Assembly (NCBI GenBank): GCA_965153455.1
Contig: OZ234493.1
Location: 1,550,001 to 1,614,000, forward strand
DNA: 64,000 nt
Source of the DNA: Sphagnum compactum
Taxonomy: Eukaryota; Bryophyta; Sphagnopsida; Sphagnales
Direction of reading: 5' to 3'
A program made the position numbers and the translations under genes. The notes beneath the pieces are model-generated. The model did not search any database. It was not told the origin of the DNA and saw only the letters and a list, made by a program, of their open reading frames with translations. Shown here in pieces: positions 23,630 through 35,074 of this stretch (positions are counted from its first letter, which is position 1; each line of letters starts with the position of its first letter).

Positions 23630-26155
23630 TTTTTGTAACACCTGCCTAATCACTGGCATTGATGCTGTGGACTAATACTGTTTTACAGCTTATTCAAACG
23701 TTTGTTTGTTCTCATCACTTGCAAACTTACTTGGTGCGACAAAGGTGGTTGTGGGAGCTTGTCCCTTCTTCTTCTTCTTCTTGCAAACTCTTGATCACAT
23801 GTGCGCAGCCTGTCCCTGTGCTTTAAGTCTGGCATACACAACAAGTTTGAAAACTGGGGACCATGTTCCTGGTATGTTTCTGGTACATACATACATATAT
23901 ATATGTCTCAGGTGGTCGGATAGTAGGCTTACAAAGCATGTCAGAAGAAGACATGACTTGGAGGAGTAGGTGCCAGGGAATTGTTTTTCAGAATGACAGG
24001 ATATATTTCACTGAAGCATTTTCAAACAATTTTTATCTTTATTTTTTAGAATTTACATTTATTTTTATTTTTCTTGTGACACATGTTGTCCACTTGATTC
24101 TCACAAATATATTATTATTATTTGTGATGTATGTATGGGTTTTGGTTTTTAAAGTAATGGCTACATTCAGTTGTCTTCTTCTCATTGCTAATAATAGCTT
24201 GAAATGAATATGAAAGCGAAACACCAGCTTGTTACACAACCATCTCTCACAATAAGTTTGAATTCCCAATCTCACAACTAAACACAAAACATATCCTATC
24301 CATGTGCTAGAAGAGTTGTGCACTCACATAAACACCAACAAATCCCAACTTAGAAACAAAGAACCCCAACACCCACACAATTTGGATTGCTGTGAATAAG
24401 TTTTCTTGCAAACTTGACCTACATTTTGAATTGTATCCAAAAATAGGTTTTGCAACTTGCATTTTTAGTAAACATATGTTTTGAAAACAAATTTGTCCTC
24501 ATAAGAGAATAGGTCGAAGACAACAATTATAAAATAAAAAACTTGCATCTCTCTAGCAATCAATCTAGTATCTAACGGAGACCTCCTTCCAAAGTGTCAT
24601 GGAAAGTGTCATGGCTTCATTGTAAGGAAAATTAGTGACGATGTAAAAGTTTTCGGTGAACATGTAAACACAAAGTTGAAGTGTGTGCTTAGCCAATTAT
24701 GAAACTTACTCTTCATGAAAGATAAATTGTTAAAGGTTATTTCATCCTTCACTAAACCTAGCACTTGCACCATGACTATTTTAACAACCTTCGTGTATTC
24801 ACTTAGCTTTGTGAATCAAAATGGAAGAAACATTAACCTTCAGCAACATCCAAGTAACTTGGTTTGCATCTATTGCTTCCCAAATCATTCCTTCAAATTC
24901 TGTTTAGCAGGTGCCATGACATGGCATACATTGATGAAACCCTGACACCCAAAAAAAAGAAAAGAAAGGGAAAAGAAGGAACAAAATGGAAGGACCCATG
25001 TCCAAGAAGCCAAATGAACCACCTAAGAGAGCAAACCACAAGGGGACACAAATTCTGGAACCACCCTCCAGTTGAGAGAAGCGTATCAAATAAAGAAAGG
25101 GGAGGACCTCCTGAAAGGAGGCCTAACCTAGACAAACCCTCACCTTCTGCAACAGCATGTCTTAAAATAGAGACCTCCCGCCTACATTTGATTTTGTAAA
25201 CCCTGCCACCTTGACAGTTTCACACACAATGTGTTTACAAGTAATAAGTGTGTGAGGGAAGGGAAACATGAAGAGGGTAATAAATGGGGTAGGAGAGGCT
25301 AGCCCTTAGCAGGGCCCACCTTTGTACAAGCCACATTAAAGACCCTTACAGACCCAAATTATGTTGCCTTTACCCCTGCCCTGTCAAAAATGGTCATTAG
25401 AAAGCCTGTACTGCTTACTTTAGACCCATGTCACCTACCATAAATTATGAGACCTTAATAAGCTTCCCTCATATTCTGTTGGGGGATAAATCACTTTCCC
25501 ATGAAAGACAAAGTGCACAAGTGATGTGCTATTTATCTACAACCCTATGTGTAAATAGCTATTACACATTGAACTGTTATTTCACTCAAGATAACTAAGA
25601 AAACAAAATTAAGATTTTGTCTTCAGGTTCACACACAACCTGAAAATGATGGTCTCTTTCTATCATTTCCATTGGTCCTCTAAAATTCTCACAAACCTAC
25701 CAAAAAACCTGTATTACACATTTAACTATTAGTTCACTCAAAATAGCTAAGGAAAAAACAATTTCAACTGTCAAATGCAGCAATTTCATTGGCCATAACA
25801 TTTTTTCTGCACATCTACACACAAGCCTATTCGACACCAGGTGTATATTAGTACTACTAATTCTATAAACCTTGTCTGTAAACAGACAGGGTTAAAACCC
25901 AGCAAATTAATAGGACAAAGCAGCATTTTGATTGTACTTCTGACATAAGAAATAAGTCTTCATAGGTGTGAACAAATTTTCTGAAAAGGAAAGAGTATTG
26001 CAATTTTGAAGTTTGATAATTGGGTTTTTGCTGCCTCATTTTCTGACAGCCAGTGTCCACAAAAAATTGTCACTCTTTGCACACACATAGCACAGGGTTA
26101 CTTTGAGCTTTTTTTCCCACTACCAAACCTTTCTGTAGTCACAGCATTAATGCAG
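23630..26155. other. Gene-free stretch
   Basis: A CTT repeat (about 23,766-23,783) gives poly-F/poly-R shadows in the translations. Short overlapping ORFs at 24.0-24.3 and 24.9-25.2 kb occur on both strands and match nothing I know. Confidence 0.45.
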
Positions 26156-26159
26156 TTAA

Positions 26160-26372
26160 AGGTGCATTCACCTTTGGTGTTAGGGACTCGAGTATTGAGT
26201 CCCCTAACACCATGCTAGTCATTTAGGACTTACACCTACTTACCATGAACATTTTATGTTAAGCCACCATTCACTTAACATTAAACTATCACCCATTTAA
26301 CATTGGGTGCCACTTTCGATGCCATCTAGATTTTCATTTAACACTGACTTAACTTCTAGTGTGAATGCACCA
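26160..26372. mobile_element. Tourist-like MITE, copy 2
   Basis: 213 bp. Left end AGGTGCATTCACCTTTGGTGTTA, right end GTGAATGCACCA, flanked by TAA at 26,157-26,159 and 26,373-26,375. Same internal blocks as copies 1 and 3. The best-preserved termini of the three. Confidence 0.88.
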
Positions 26373-26375
26373 TAA

Positions 26376-27606
26376 GTCTGTTGAACGTAACATATGACTT
26401 ATCCTGACAAGCCTCCATAGAAGTTCAGAACTTTCAGCATGTAGACCAGGTTCGAACATTGGGGAGGCTCTAATGTCTGATAGTGCAATAGAAGTCCAAT
26501 TTGGTTGAGGAGGAGGTTTTGCTTTGCGGGCTGTGCAAAAGTAGTGGTCTGTGGTGACGATGCCATGTTGCCTCAGCTGTTCGTGGCTGTTCCATGGGCT
26601 ATTTCCTGGCCCTTTGATAAGGAGTGACTCTTATACTCAACACATTGAAAGTGTGGGGATAGGAGGTATTGGGGTACCTTCATAGAGCTCACCCCTAAGA
26701 TGGAGGTGCAGCCTTACAATGAAGAGGCTCTTGTTTGCGGATGCTAAATAAGGCATTTGTCTTCTCTTTCTAGGCTACCTTCAGTTCATGTACCAGAGTC
26801 CCACTTTGCCAAAAGAATGAAGAGTCAAATAGAATTATATACATTCATTTAATCCCCAAAAACCATGATATCATGGTATACGTTCATGATACCCGATGAG
26901 TACCTGCCAGGTAGGAACTCTTGAAATAAATAACAAAACAAATTCCCTTGATTTGTGGGGGGGAACTATTATGCTTTAGGGTTTAGTTCACTTGCTTTTG
27001 TCAGGGATCCCTAATGAACACCTTGGAAATGTTTCATCACTTCCATGAGATGAATGCTAGCATAAGTCTAAACATAGGTAAACCAGGTGGCACTTTAGAC
27101 CTAACTTGTAGGTGTAAGGTGCCACAAAGTCAGAAATTGGTGGGAGTAGTCCTTTCACAATAACTTCAGGACAGGGAGTGTGGGTGGAAATGATGTAAGA
27201 GGAAGCAAAACAAAAAATTTTGTGTCACCCTAACTCAAATGATAGACTACATAGTTGCACAAATTTTTAGTTGTCCCCTCCACCACAACTAAAAATACTA
27301 AAAAGAGGCCTGTCAATCAAGGGGCCAGCATATGTAAAATTAATAGAAAATATACTTCCCATCTTCCTAACTGTTTTGTGTGGACTTTTAGGGCCCATCT
27401 CATCAAATTTGGATCATTTCAGTCACTTCTTTTCACACAGAACTGGAATTGCTCCTCGAACTATATACCCTACATGGAAAGACATATGTAAAAATTTTGA
27501 ACGTATTTTGGGGCAGGCTTTACAAATCATGATTTCGATCCCAACCTTATATTAATAGGCCTAATGCTCACACTTTTTTTTTAATATTAAAAAAAAGGGG
27601 GCAAGG
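26376..27606. other. Gene-free stretch
   Basis: Two overlapping frames at 27,255-27,555 are unrecognised. T-run then A-run (about 27,575-27,597) lies immediately before the element at 27,615. Confidence 0.45.
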
Positions 27607-27614
27607 TCCTTTAC

Positions 27615-28651
27615 CAGTGTTGTGCTTGTAAATGGTTTGGGACTTACACTCCTTGTAAGTGTAAATCCCATAATGAAATTTATTTACACTTCATGCAAGT
27701 GTATAATATTCATTTACATTCATGTAAATGTAAAACCGTGTAAATTTATTTTATGTTGTGTAAAAAAGTGTAAGTGCAAAAATAAATATATTTCTGTAAC
27801 TTTATGCTATCCAATAAGTGAAAGTATTTATATTTATATGATTTTACATGACTATGTAAAACAATGTAAATATTAAACAATGTAAAAAATGTGATTTTTA
27901 CTTTAGGAGGGGAGACTTCATAATGTTTTTGATGATAAGCCAGCTAAATGACCATTGGAAAAAAAAAAAAAAAAACAAACTATCAAAATATACACCCACG
28001 TCTAATTCATATGCCTTTGCAAGAAGGTCGTTGAAGAAGGTATATAATAAAATTATCTATAATGTCGGAAAACAACACTAGAACCCTGAGTTTGATCATA
28101 CATGGGTGAAATTCAAAAACCCTAAAGACTACCACTAAAAAAAAAGACATTAGCATTCAAGGGTGGGGGCACCCCAGTTTTTGTGTTGAAGTGAGTTTCA
28201 CCCTGTCTATCCTTTTTCTTTAGCGCCTCCACTCTTGCTGCATATATTTTCACTGTTCCTACATGTAAAGCTACTGTAAGTAGTCTTGAACCTTGTGCAT
28301 TAAATGCTGATTTTCAGCATTTCATTCCCAGAGTTAATAAAAAAAATTACTTTATGGATACCCCTCAAAGAAGGGTTTGAGATGAAAGGAGGCCCAAAGA
28401 CAGGGTGACTTTACAAGTAATTTTAGTATTTACATTTACACACCTCAAAACATTTACACAGGGTCGTGTAAGTGTATTTGACAAATATTTACACTGGCCT
28501 CATGTAAATATAAGTGTTTTAAAAAACGAAAACATTGCAATGGGATAAGTGGAAGTGTAAAAAATTTGAATGTGTAAGTGTAAATGACTCAAATTTACAT
28601 GGGATTTACATGCCGTATATATGGCTATTGACACTTACATGCATAACACTG
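27615..28651. mobile_element. Non-autonomous hAT-type DNA transposon
   Basis: A 1,037-bp element. The left end CAGTGTTGTGCTTGTAAATG and the right end, read inwards, CAGTGTTATGCATGTAAGTG form a terminal inverted repeat starting CAGTG, typical of hAT. The flanking 8-mers tcctttac (27,607-27,614) and gtctttac (28,652-28,659) match at 6 of 8 positions, fitting an old 8-bp target duplication. Both subterminal regions (to about 27,890 and from about 28,435) are packed with TGTAAATG, AGTGTAA and TTTACACT words in both orientations, the kind of repeated motif hAT transposases bind. There is no transposase frame. An unrelated dispersed repeat (28,193-28,430) sits inside, either carried or nested. Confidence 0.8.
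28193..28430 (+). repeat. Dispersed repeat A, second copy (inside the hAT element)
   Basis: Homologous in order and orientation to 13,556-13,812. The match begins at 'gagtttcaccctgtct' and ends at 'gacagggtgactttac', directly where the TTTACA-rich right subterminal region begins. The 13.6-kb copy is not in an equivalent element, so this copy probably inserted or was captured. Confidence 0.7.
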
Positions 28652-28659
28652 GTCTTTAC

Positions 28660-31600
28660 ATCTAGGGTAAAATTTGAAGAGTGGGTTTGTGCAGAATTAT
28701 AGGACCTGTGCCTTGAGGCAGGAGTCAAGGGTGGACCTCGTCTTTTTGCACATCCCGCACATCCTTGCTCCAAGGGCTTTTCACAGCATAAAGATTGAAC
28801 CAGGATGTTAAAGAAAAATTAGCATTGGTTAAGAGAAAAAGTACTTCATGATGGATTAAAAGTGCTTGGTAGCTTAAACGCATTATTTGATAAAATGAGC
28901 ATGACAGATTACAAATGACAGTCATAAGGATCTTGTGGATGGATCGCGGGACAAGTGGGAAAGAAGGGAGTAGTTGGAAGGAGAACAATAATCAAATTGT
29001 CAAAATTCTTGATCAACATAGAATTTCCCAATCAAGAAACATAAAGTTAAGGATTGAGGGAAGCAAAGAATAATAACTAATATGGGGTTTAGTTGCAAAC
29101 GACGTCTTATGTTTAGAGAGAAAATGGGATTTATGTTTAGAAAAAAATCAAAATGCTAAGATTTTGAGATGAAGGTGATGAATGCATGTATGTAGTTGAT
29201 TTTAAAGATGATATCCTAAAAAGCATTAAAGCTTTAAAATTGAGGCCAATGAGTTGAAAGTCTTATCCAACTTGTCAAAAAAAAAATTGAAACTTATGTC
29301 AATTTGATATATGTGCGTGTGCCCTAGTTGTGGAATTGCTCTTTTGGGGACATCTCTAAGCCCCTAATTTCAGTGTGTCAACTTGTACAATCTAGTAAAT
29401 GGAATTATTTGTTTGATTTAATTTTGTGGCACTACAATATGTAAGTAGAATGTGTCATTACATTTCTTAATTTTTGTAGTCATCCTTTTTAGGTTACAAT
29501 AAATTATTAATAATTAGTTATCCCGTGTAAGGTAAAGCCCTTGACCTTGGGCTAAACTAGATAAGGATCCATCGGTCCACCTTGCATAGACCTTTTTAAT
29601 AAAGCCCATGATCAAGGGTTGTATTGAACAAAAAAAAAACTTGATCTGTTAATTGTTATTATTTTTCTTGTGATAACTAGTGGGTACTTAGCACCTGTGT
29701 CATGGAGGAAAAGAAAGATGAAAATGGAATGCTCCACTTTTCTTTTTCTTTCAAAAAATGCATGATTGTTATGGAAAAATGTGTGGTTTTGAACTTTCAA
29801 TTACCCATTTCTCCTATGGGTGTTCCAGTTTTCATAATGCCCTACAAACAATGAAGGATAAGTAAGTTAGGTAACATGTCCTCTGGCATTAAAAAATTTG
29901 GAGTATAGGCATAAGCAAAATAAAATGAATAGTTGGATTACCTTCTTAAAATTGGAGGAAGTAGATTTAAAATAACAACATCCATTATAGAGTTATGAAA
30001 CATTGAATGTTTTTAGTTGAATAATCAAAGATAAGATAAATATTCACCAATGTGCATTAATTTTTATTAATGTAAAAAAAGGTTTCAAGTAGGTTTTTAA
30101 AAATATAAATAGCCTTTGATGTTTAGTTTTGAGTGGGGGTTTTTTGTTTTAAATAAATGTCAAGTAGGTTCTAACAAAGAGAAAGTAAATTTTTTTTTAT
30201 GGCTTGTTCAAATATATGATGATTTTCATATCCCACCTAAATACATATCTATTTCAATGAATTTTCTAATGAAAATGTAGCTCTGAACATATAATAACTA
30301 TATATATATGTATTTATATATATATAATTTATTTTAATAGTTCATTTGCTTCTAGTTCATTTTTTTCGAACTAGAATTTTATAATTTTAATAAAATGAAT
30401 GGATGATACTTGACAAGTATTTTCACCTAATTCTATCAACGATGATTCATGAAAGTTGATTTAGGTAGGACAGTTTAAAATTCTATAAGTCATAGTCATC
30501 ACTTGGACAATTCCAAAGTGGAATATGTTTAGCCCATTCCGAAATAAAGATTTGGATTTGTGTCTTTTTAAAAGAAAAATTCTGACACCATATTCACACG
30601 TATGTTTTCAATACCTTATCCACCAATTTGCATCTCATTTTTGTTGAATTGAATTTTACTTCAATTGTTGAATTAAATTTCGTTTAATTGGAATAATTCA
30701 AATTCTATTCAATGTATTTGAACTCATTAAATTTGAATCTATTTCACTTAACTCTAATTGAATTGAATTGAAAAATTCAATTCAAGTTACATGTAATGTC
30801 AACTTTTTCATTCAAATGGAACTTAATTTTCACAAAATAAATTCATTTTTTCATTAATTAGCGATTGATCATACGTGAGTGCATAATAACATTGAGCCCA
30901 AGTTTGATAATACTTTATTTTAGTTACATGAGTGATACACAATTTCAATTTTTATGTATGCCTTATCTTGCTTTGATTTACACATCTTTAATTTTTGCTA
31001 AAAATTGTCTTTGTAGGAGATTAAAATTAGGGTTTGAAAAGGCATAATGTTCATGCCATAATAGGATATTGGAAATGATATTGTAGAACTATAATGTGTT
31101 CTGCCATGGTATAGCATGGAATGCTTTTAGGATAAATAATTTTTTATTAGAATAGGTAAGTCAAAATAAATCACGAAGAATTTATCTTTAGAAGCCACTT
31201 TGGTTCCTTGCCATCTAAGGATGAAGTTAGTGGGTAAGCAGCAATGTTCCATCATTTAGTTGTTTTGTGTTAAACTTTTGACTCAATTTAGATTGACCAT
31301 AACATTGAATATTATCATGCCATGAATCCTTTCGAGGTTATCAACACATTCTACTTATAAGTAATTTAATATAAGATTTGAAATAGGATATGAAGAGTAT
31401 ATAAGAAAATTTTAAGGTCTCCATACAAGAGTTTGAATTCAATAAACTTGTAACGTTGTGAAAGATCGTTTAGTCATGGGAATGTTGTGTTATGCCTTAC
31501 TTTCGTTTTTCATAATAACGGAGAGTTATGCCAAATGAATAATGATATCTCTCTCCACTTCATTTTCTCATTTGCACTTCAGGTTATTTCACTTCAAGGT

Positions 31601-32435
31601 AGATAGATCTGTCCATGAACCCATTTTTCCCCTATATAGGGTCATTGGTTAGAATGCATTAGGGAGAACACATCACCAATTAAACCTAAAGGTTGTGGTT
31701 GCGGCGAAACTTTGACTGGGCATTTCGGGCAGCTGCCCAAGACTTTCAGGCCAAAGGAAAGAAATGCAACTTGGTTGATAGGTGAGCCTCCCAAAAAGGC
31801 CTAGCACATTTGGTGCTTAAGTGCCTTGACCTATTTGGGTGGTAAGTTTTCTCAACTGACCATTTGGGGATATATTTTGTCTTGAAAGGTCATCGTTTTG
31901 GGGTTTAGGAAACAAAAATTACCACACAATCAGAGGCCACTGAAGGCTACAATCTAGTTTGGAGTCATCATAACCCAATTGGCTATTTCATGGCTCGAGT
32001 AAAGAATAATTACTCACATTTCACCAATACACACCATGAAAACTTGTGAGGGTGAGATTGTTTCATAGCTTTTTATTGTATTTTCGTTGGGGATATGATA
32101 TTCAGTTTTAACTATCACATGAAAATATTGGTAATGCCCTTTGAGCTTTGACTCAACTATCCACATGGAGAGTTTACTCGGTATCAATAAACACACAAAA
32201 TAAATCGAATATTCCATGATCATGGATAGGTATGAAAATTAAGTGGTTATATACAAGGTTTCAATTATCACACTTTGAAAAATAGGTCACCTTCCTTCAA
32301 GGAGCTGCTCTACGCATGGCTGCAATGTTGGAAATCTGAAGGCTAGCTTGGTCCGTTATCTGTGCAAATATTTTCACATCCCATATTTTTCTCAACGTCA
32401 AAGCTTTTATGGGGGCTACTAGTATATCTACCATT
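28660..32435. other. Gene-free AT-rich stretch
   Basis: Holds an AT-rich tract with TATATA runs near 30,298-30,327 and a region of AATTGAATT/AATTCAATT words at 30,640-30,790. No gene, RNA or element terminus recognised. Confidence 0.45.
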
Positions 32436-32439
32436 GTTT

Positions 32440-32715
32440 TCTTTGAGTTTTTAAAGAACCACCAGTTCCAGTTCCTTTAAATATTGCAAAATCAAATGAA
32501 CTGACAGCTCCAATTCTTTGAAAAACAAATTTAGAACAAATGAACGGTCAGTTCTGGTTATTTCAAAACGCTCAAAGAACCAATGATTTTCATGAAAGAA
32601 CCCATGATTCTTTGACTTTTAATTTTTTTTCGCAAACCATGGTTATATACCATAATGGGTGATTTGAAAATGTTGATAACTGGCCGGTAAGTGGGCATAT
32701 ACCCAGGTTGACAAC
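32440..32715 (+). repeat. GGTTCTTTGA / AAAGAACC dispersed repeat, copy 3
   Basis: Contains 'aaagaaccaccagttccagttcctt', 'caattctttgaaaaa', 'ggttatttcaaaacgctcaaagaacc', 'tttcatgaaagaaccc' and 'gggcatatacccagg' in the same order as 23,395-23,625. The palindromic vocabulary suggests a decayed foldback element. Confidence 0.5.
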
Positions 32716-32719
32716 CGCT

Positions 32720-33705
32720 CCTCAACACTTGTTGCTACAGTAATGGGCTCCAGCCAATAGCCAAAATAATATAGAAGGACGCTTCCATTCCTTCATATTA
32801 TTGGTGATCACCACATCCACTATATCATTGAATGAAAATAATAGGAATAAAGTTTGGCATGTTTACATGATATTCACCAACTGAGATTTTTTCTTTTAGG
32901 CAAAAGAGAGGATGGTAACCTTAAGAGGATGGCTCTGTTTTCTATCGTCAAGGCATCTCAATACTAGGATGTAATTACTACCAAAAGTAACTCAGGGTAG
33001 GGTAATGCAGCATGCCATTACATGCTATGAACCAATGGTCGAATCCAAGGTCCAGGGTGTAATACACCTTCTGCGAGGGTATTATGTGTCGTAATGAACA
33101 AGGTAGGCTAGTAGCCTCCCACTATAAGCGCCCACCCTACAAGAGGCCGTTTTGCAAAAATGGAATGCACATTCATAAGGTCATTTCGTACATATGTAGA
33201 CCCATATCTGTGATGATCATGGCCCCCATTTGATCATAAATTATAACTAATAACTTACATACTTGAGAGGTGCCTGAAAGAACGAGTAGCAAATTCATCA
33301 CCTGTCAAATCTTGTAATCAAAGTTAAAGAAACTAGAAACCTCTATATGCTATTAGCTGACAATTAGCATAACCATTTGGTAAATGTAGATTTCTAGCAT
33401 TCCCAAAAGAACTAACATTTCATGAATTTAAGTTTGGAATGGATTTCAAGCATTCTAGCATTTTGTTCATGTGTTTTTTTTAAAAAAAATACAGAAAACA
33501 TGTTTTAGAGTCAGTTTGAAAATTATTGAGATCACAATCTAATTTAAGTTCCACTACATGATCAAATCCTTAAAATTTCTTGCTGAGATTTGGTTTGTAA
33601 ATTGCTTTTGATACCTTTAGTGGGCTCTTCAAAATTGCAACAATGATGTGGTTTGAGGGTTTGTCAAATGCAAAAGTTTGCTATATATGGAGAACATTAT
33701 GTATT
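32720..33705. other. Gene-free stretch
   Basis: A B-box-like GGTCGAATCC at 33,037-33,046 (a second lies at 33,791-33,800) hints at tRNA-derived debris. No matching A-box arrangement was convincing. Confidence 0.4.
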
Positions 33706-33709
33706 GGGT

Positions 33710-34205
33710 TCAATTCCAGGAGGAGGCTAGTTGCAAGTTCCAAATCTAGGTCTAGTTCCAACTGGTGAATGGTAGCATGTTTTGGTTAAGGGTCGAATCC
33801 CACCAAGAGTTGAACAAGAGTCTAGTCTAGTTACTTGAAACAGGTTTCATAGACAAATTGGCAAACCAGCTTAGAACTTAGAAACCAGCCAACACTATTT
33901 TACATCAAATATCACCCCAAAAAATTTCAATTTGCAAACATTGGGTACAGGGTTTTCTTTCTCAAATTTGTGATGTAGCAAAACTGGCAATGACCCTCAC
34001 CCAGAAGATTTAGCCAAATTTGGCTATAGACCAAATATACAAGTAGAAAACATTTAAGAATCCTTTTACGTTTTGGCTACTTGTTGGAAACCTGTTGTAG
34101 AAATCTGGCAATTCTAAGTTTTTAGAAATTTTGCAATCTCGCGAATGATGGCTGTTTTTCCATGAAAATTTTGTGTGTGTCAAAAGCACATTTTTTAAGT
34201 ATTCT
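33710..34205 (+). repeat. Direct repeat pair, left copy
   Basis: Shares with 34,660-35,070 the ordered blocks 'gacaaattgg.aa', 'ttgtgatgtagc', 'tttagccaa.t.tggcta', 'agtagaaaa', 'ttggctac.t..tggaa', 'aaatctggcaatt' and 'tcacattttt'. The aligned parts lie about 862 bp apart. The core (33,950-34,205) is clearest. Confidence 0.65.
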
Positions 34206-34432
34206 TCAAGTCACCAAAACTAATTGAACCACAATTAATCAAAAGTTCATTTGTGTTGTACCATTATATGTTCAGGTCAAGAAGTGTGAAAATTTGCCCC
34301 GTAATGAGACACTGATTGGGTAAGGGAGGACAAAATATTGGATGACTTCCTTACACGGGTATATATATTGTTTTGAAAATCAAGACTAGTTTGGTATCTG
34401 ATAGCACCTGCACCTAACATATACGGGTATTA

Positions 34433-34648
34433 AGGTGCCTGCGCACTTGGTGTTAAGGACTTTAGTATTAAGTCCGCTAACACCAAGCTAGTCATTTAGG
34501 ACCTAAACCTATTTACCATGAAGATTTTATGTTAAGTTAACATTCACTTAATGTTTTAAACAATCACCGATTTAACATTGGGTGCCACCCAAGATGCCAC
34601 CTAGATTTTCACTTAACACTGACTTAACATTACGTGTGAAATGCACCT
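34433..34648. mobile_element. Tourist-like MITE, copy 3
   Basis: 216 bp, ends AGGTGCCTGCGCACTTGGTGTTA and TGTGAAATGCACCT, flanked by TTA at 34,430-34,432 and 34,649-34,651. It lies between the two direct repeats. The TTA here and TAA at the other copies agree with a TWA target. Confidence 0.85.
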
Positions 34649-34659
34649 TTAGTTTAATA

Positions 34660-35070
34660 TTTTGTTTTACAAAAACTCCTGGCAAATTTCCTATCATAGT
34701 CTGGTAGGTGGTTGACAAATTGGTAACCACATTCAATATGAAGGCCATTACTTGAGAAAGAACCAGTGTTGGTCTGGTATCTACTCTTGAACATACCAGC
34801 TGGTTCTGGTCAGGGTTTTTTTTAAGGATTTTGTGATGTAGCCAAGGTGGCAACCATCCAGAAACTATTTTAGCCAATTCTGGCTACATGCCAGATATGA
34901 AAGTAGAAAAATAACCGGGATCCTTCTATATTCTTGGCTACCTACTGGAACTTATTGTAAAAATCTGGCAATTTGAATTTTTTTCTTTTTGAAATTTGGC
35001 GAATTTGGACCATTTTTCTCATGAAAAATCCTTTGTATTGGTCAGAATCACATTTTTCAGGTCGAATTTT
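34660..35070 (+). repeat. Direct repeat pair, right copy
   Basis: Homologue of 33,710-34,205. A further fragment lies at 22,350. No coding frame is conserved between copies, so this is non-coding repeat. Confidence 0.65.
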
Positions 35071-35074
35071 CGCA

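Noticed and set aside
33037-33800. Two GGTCGAATCC B-box-like words
   Set aside because: No A-box at proper spacing and no tRNA fold; too weak for a SINE or tRNA call.
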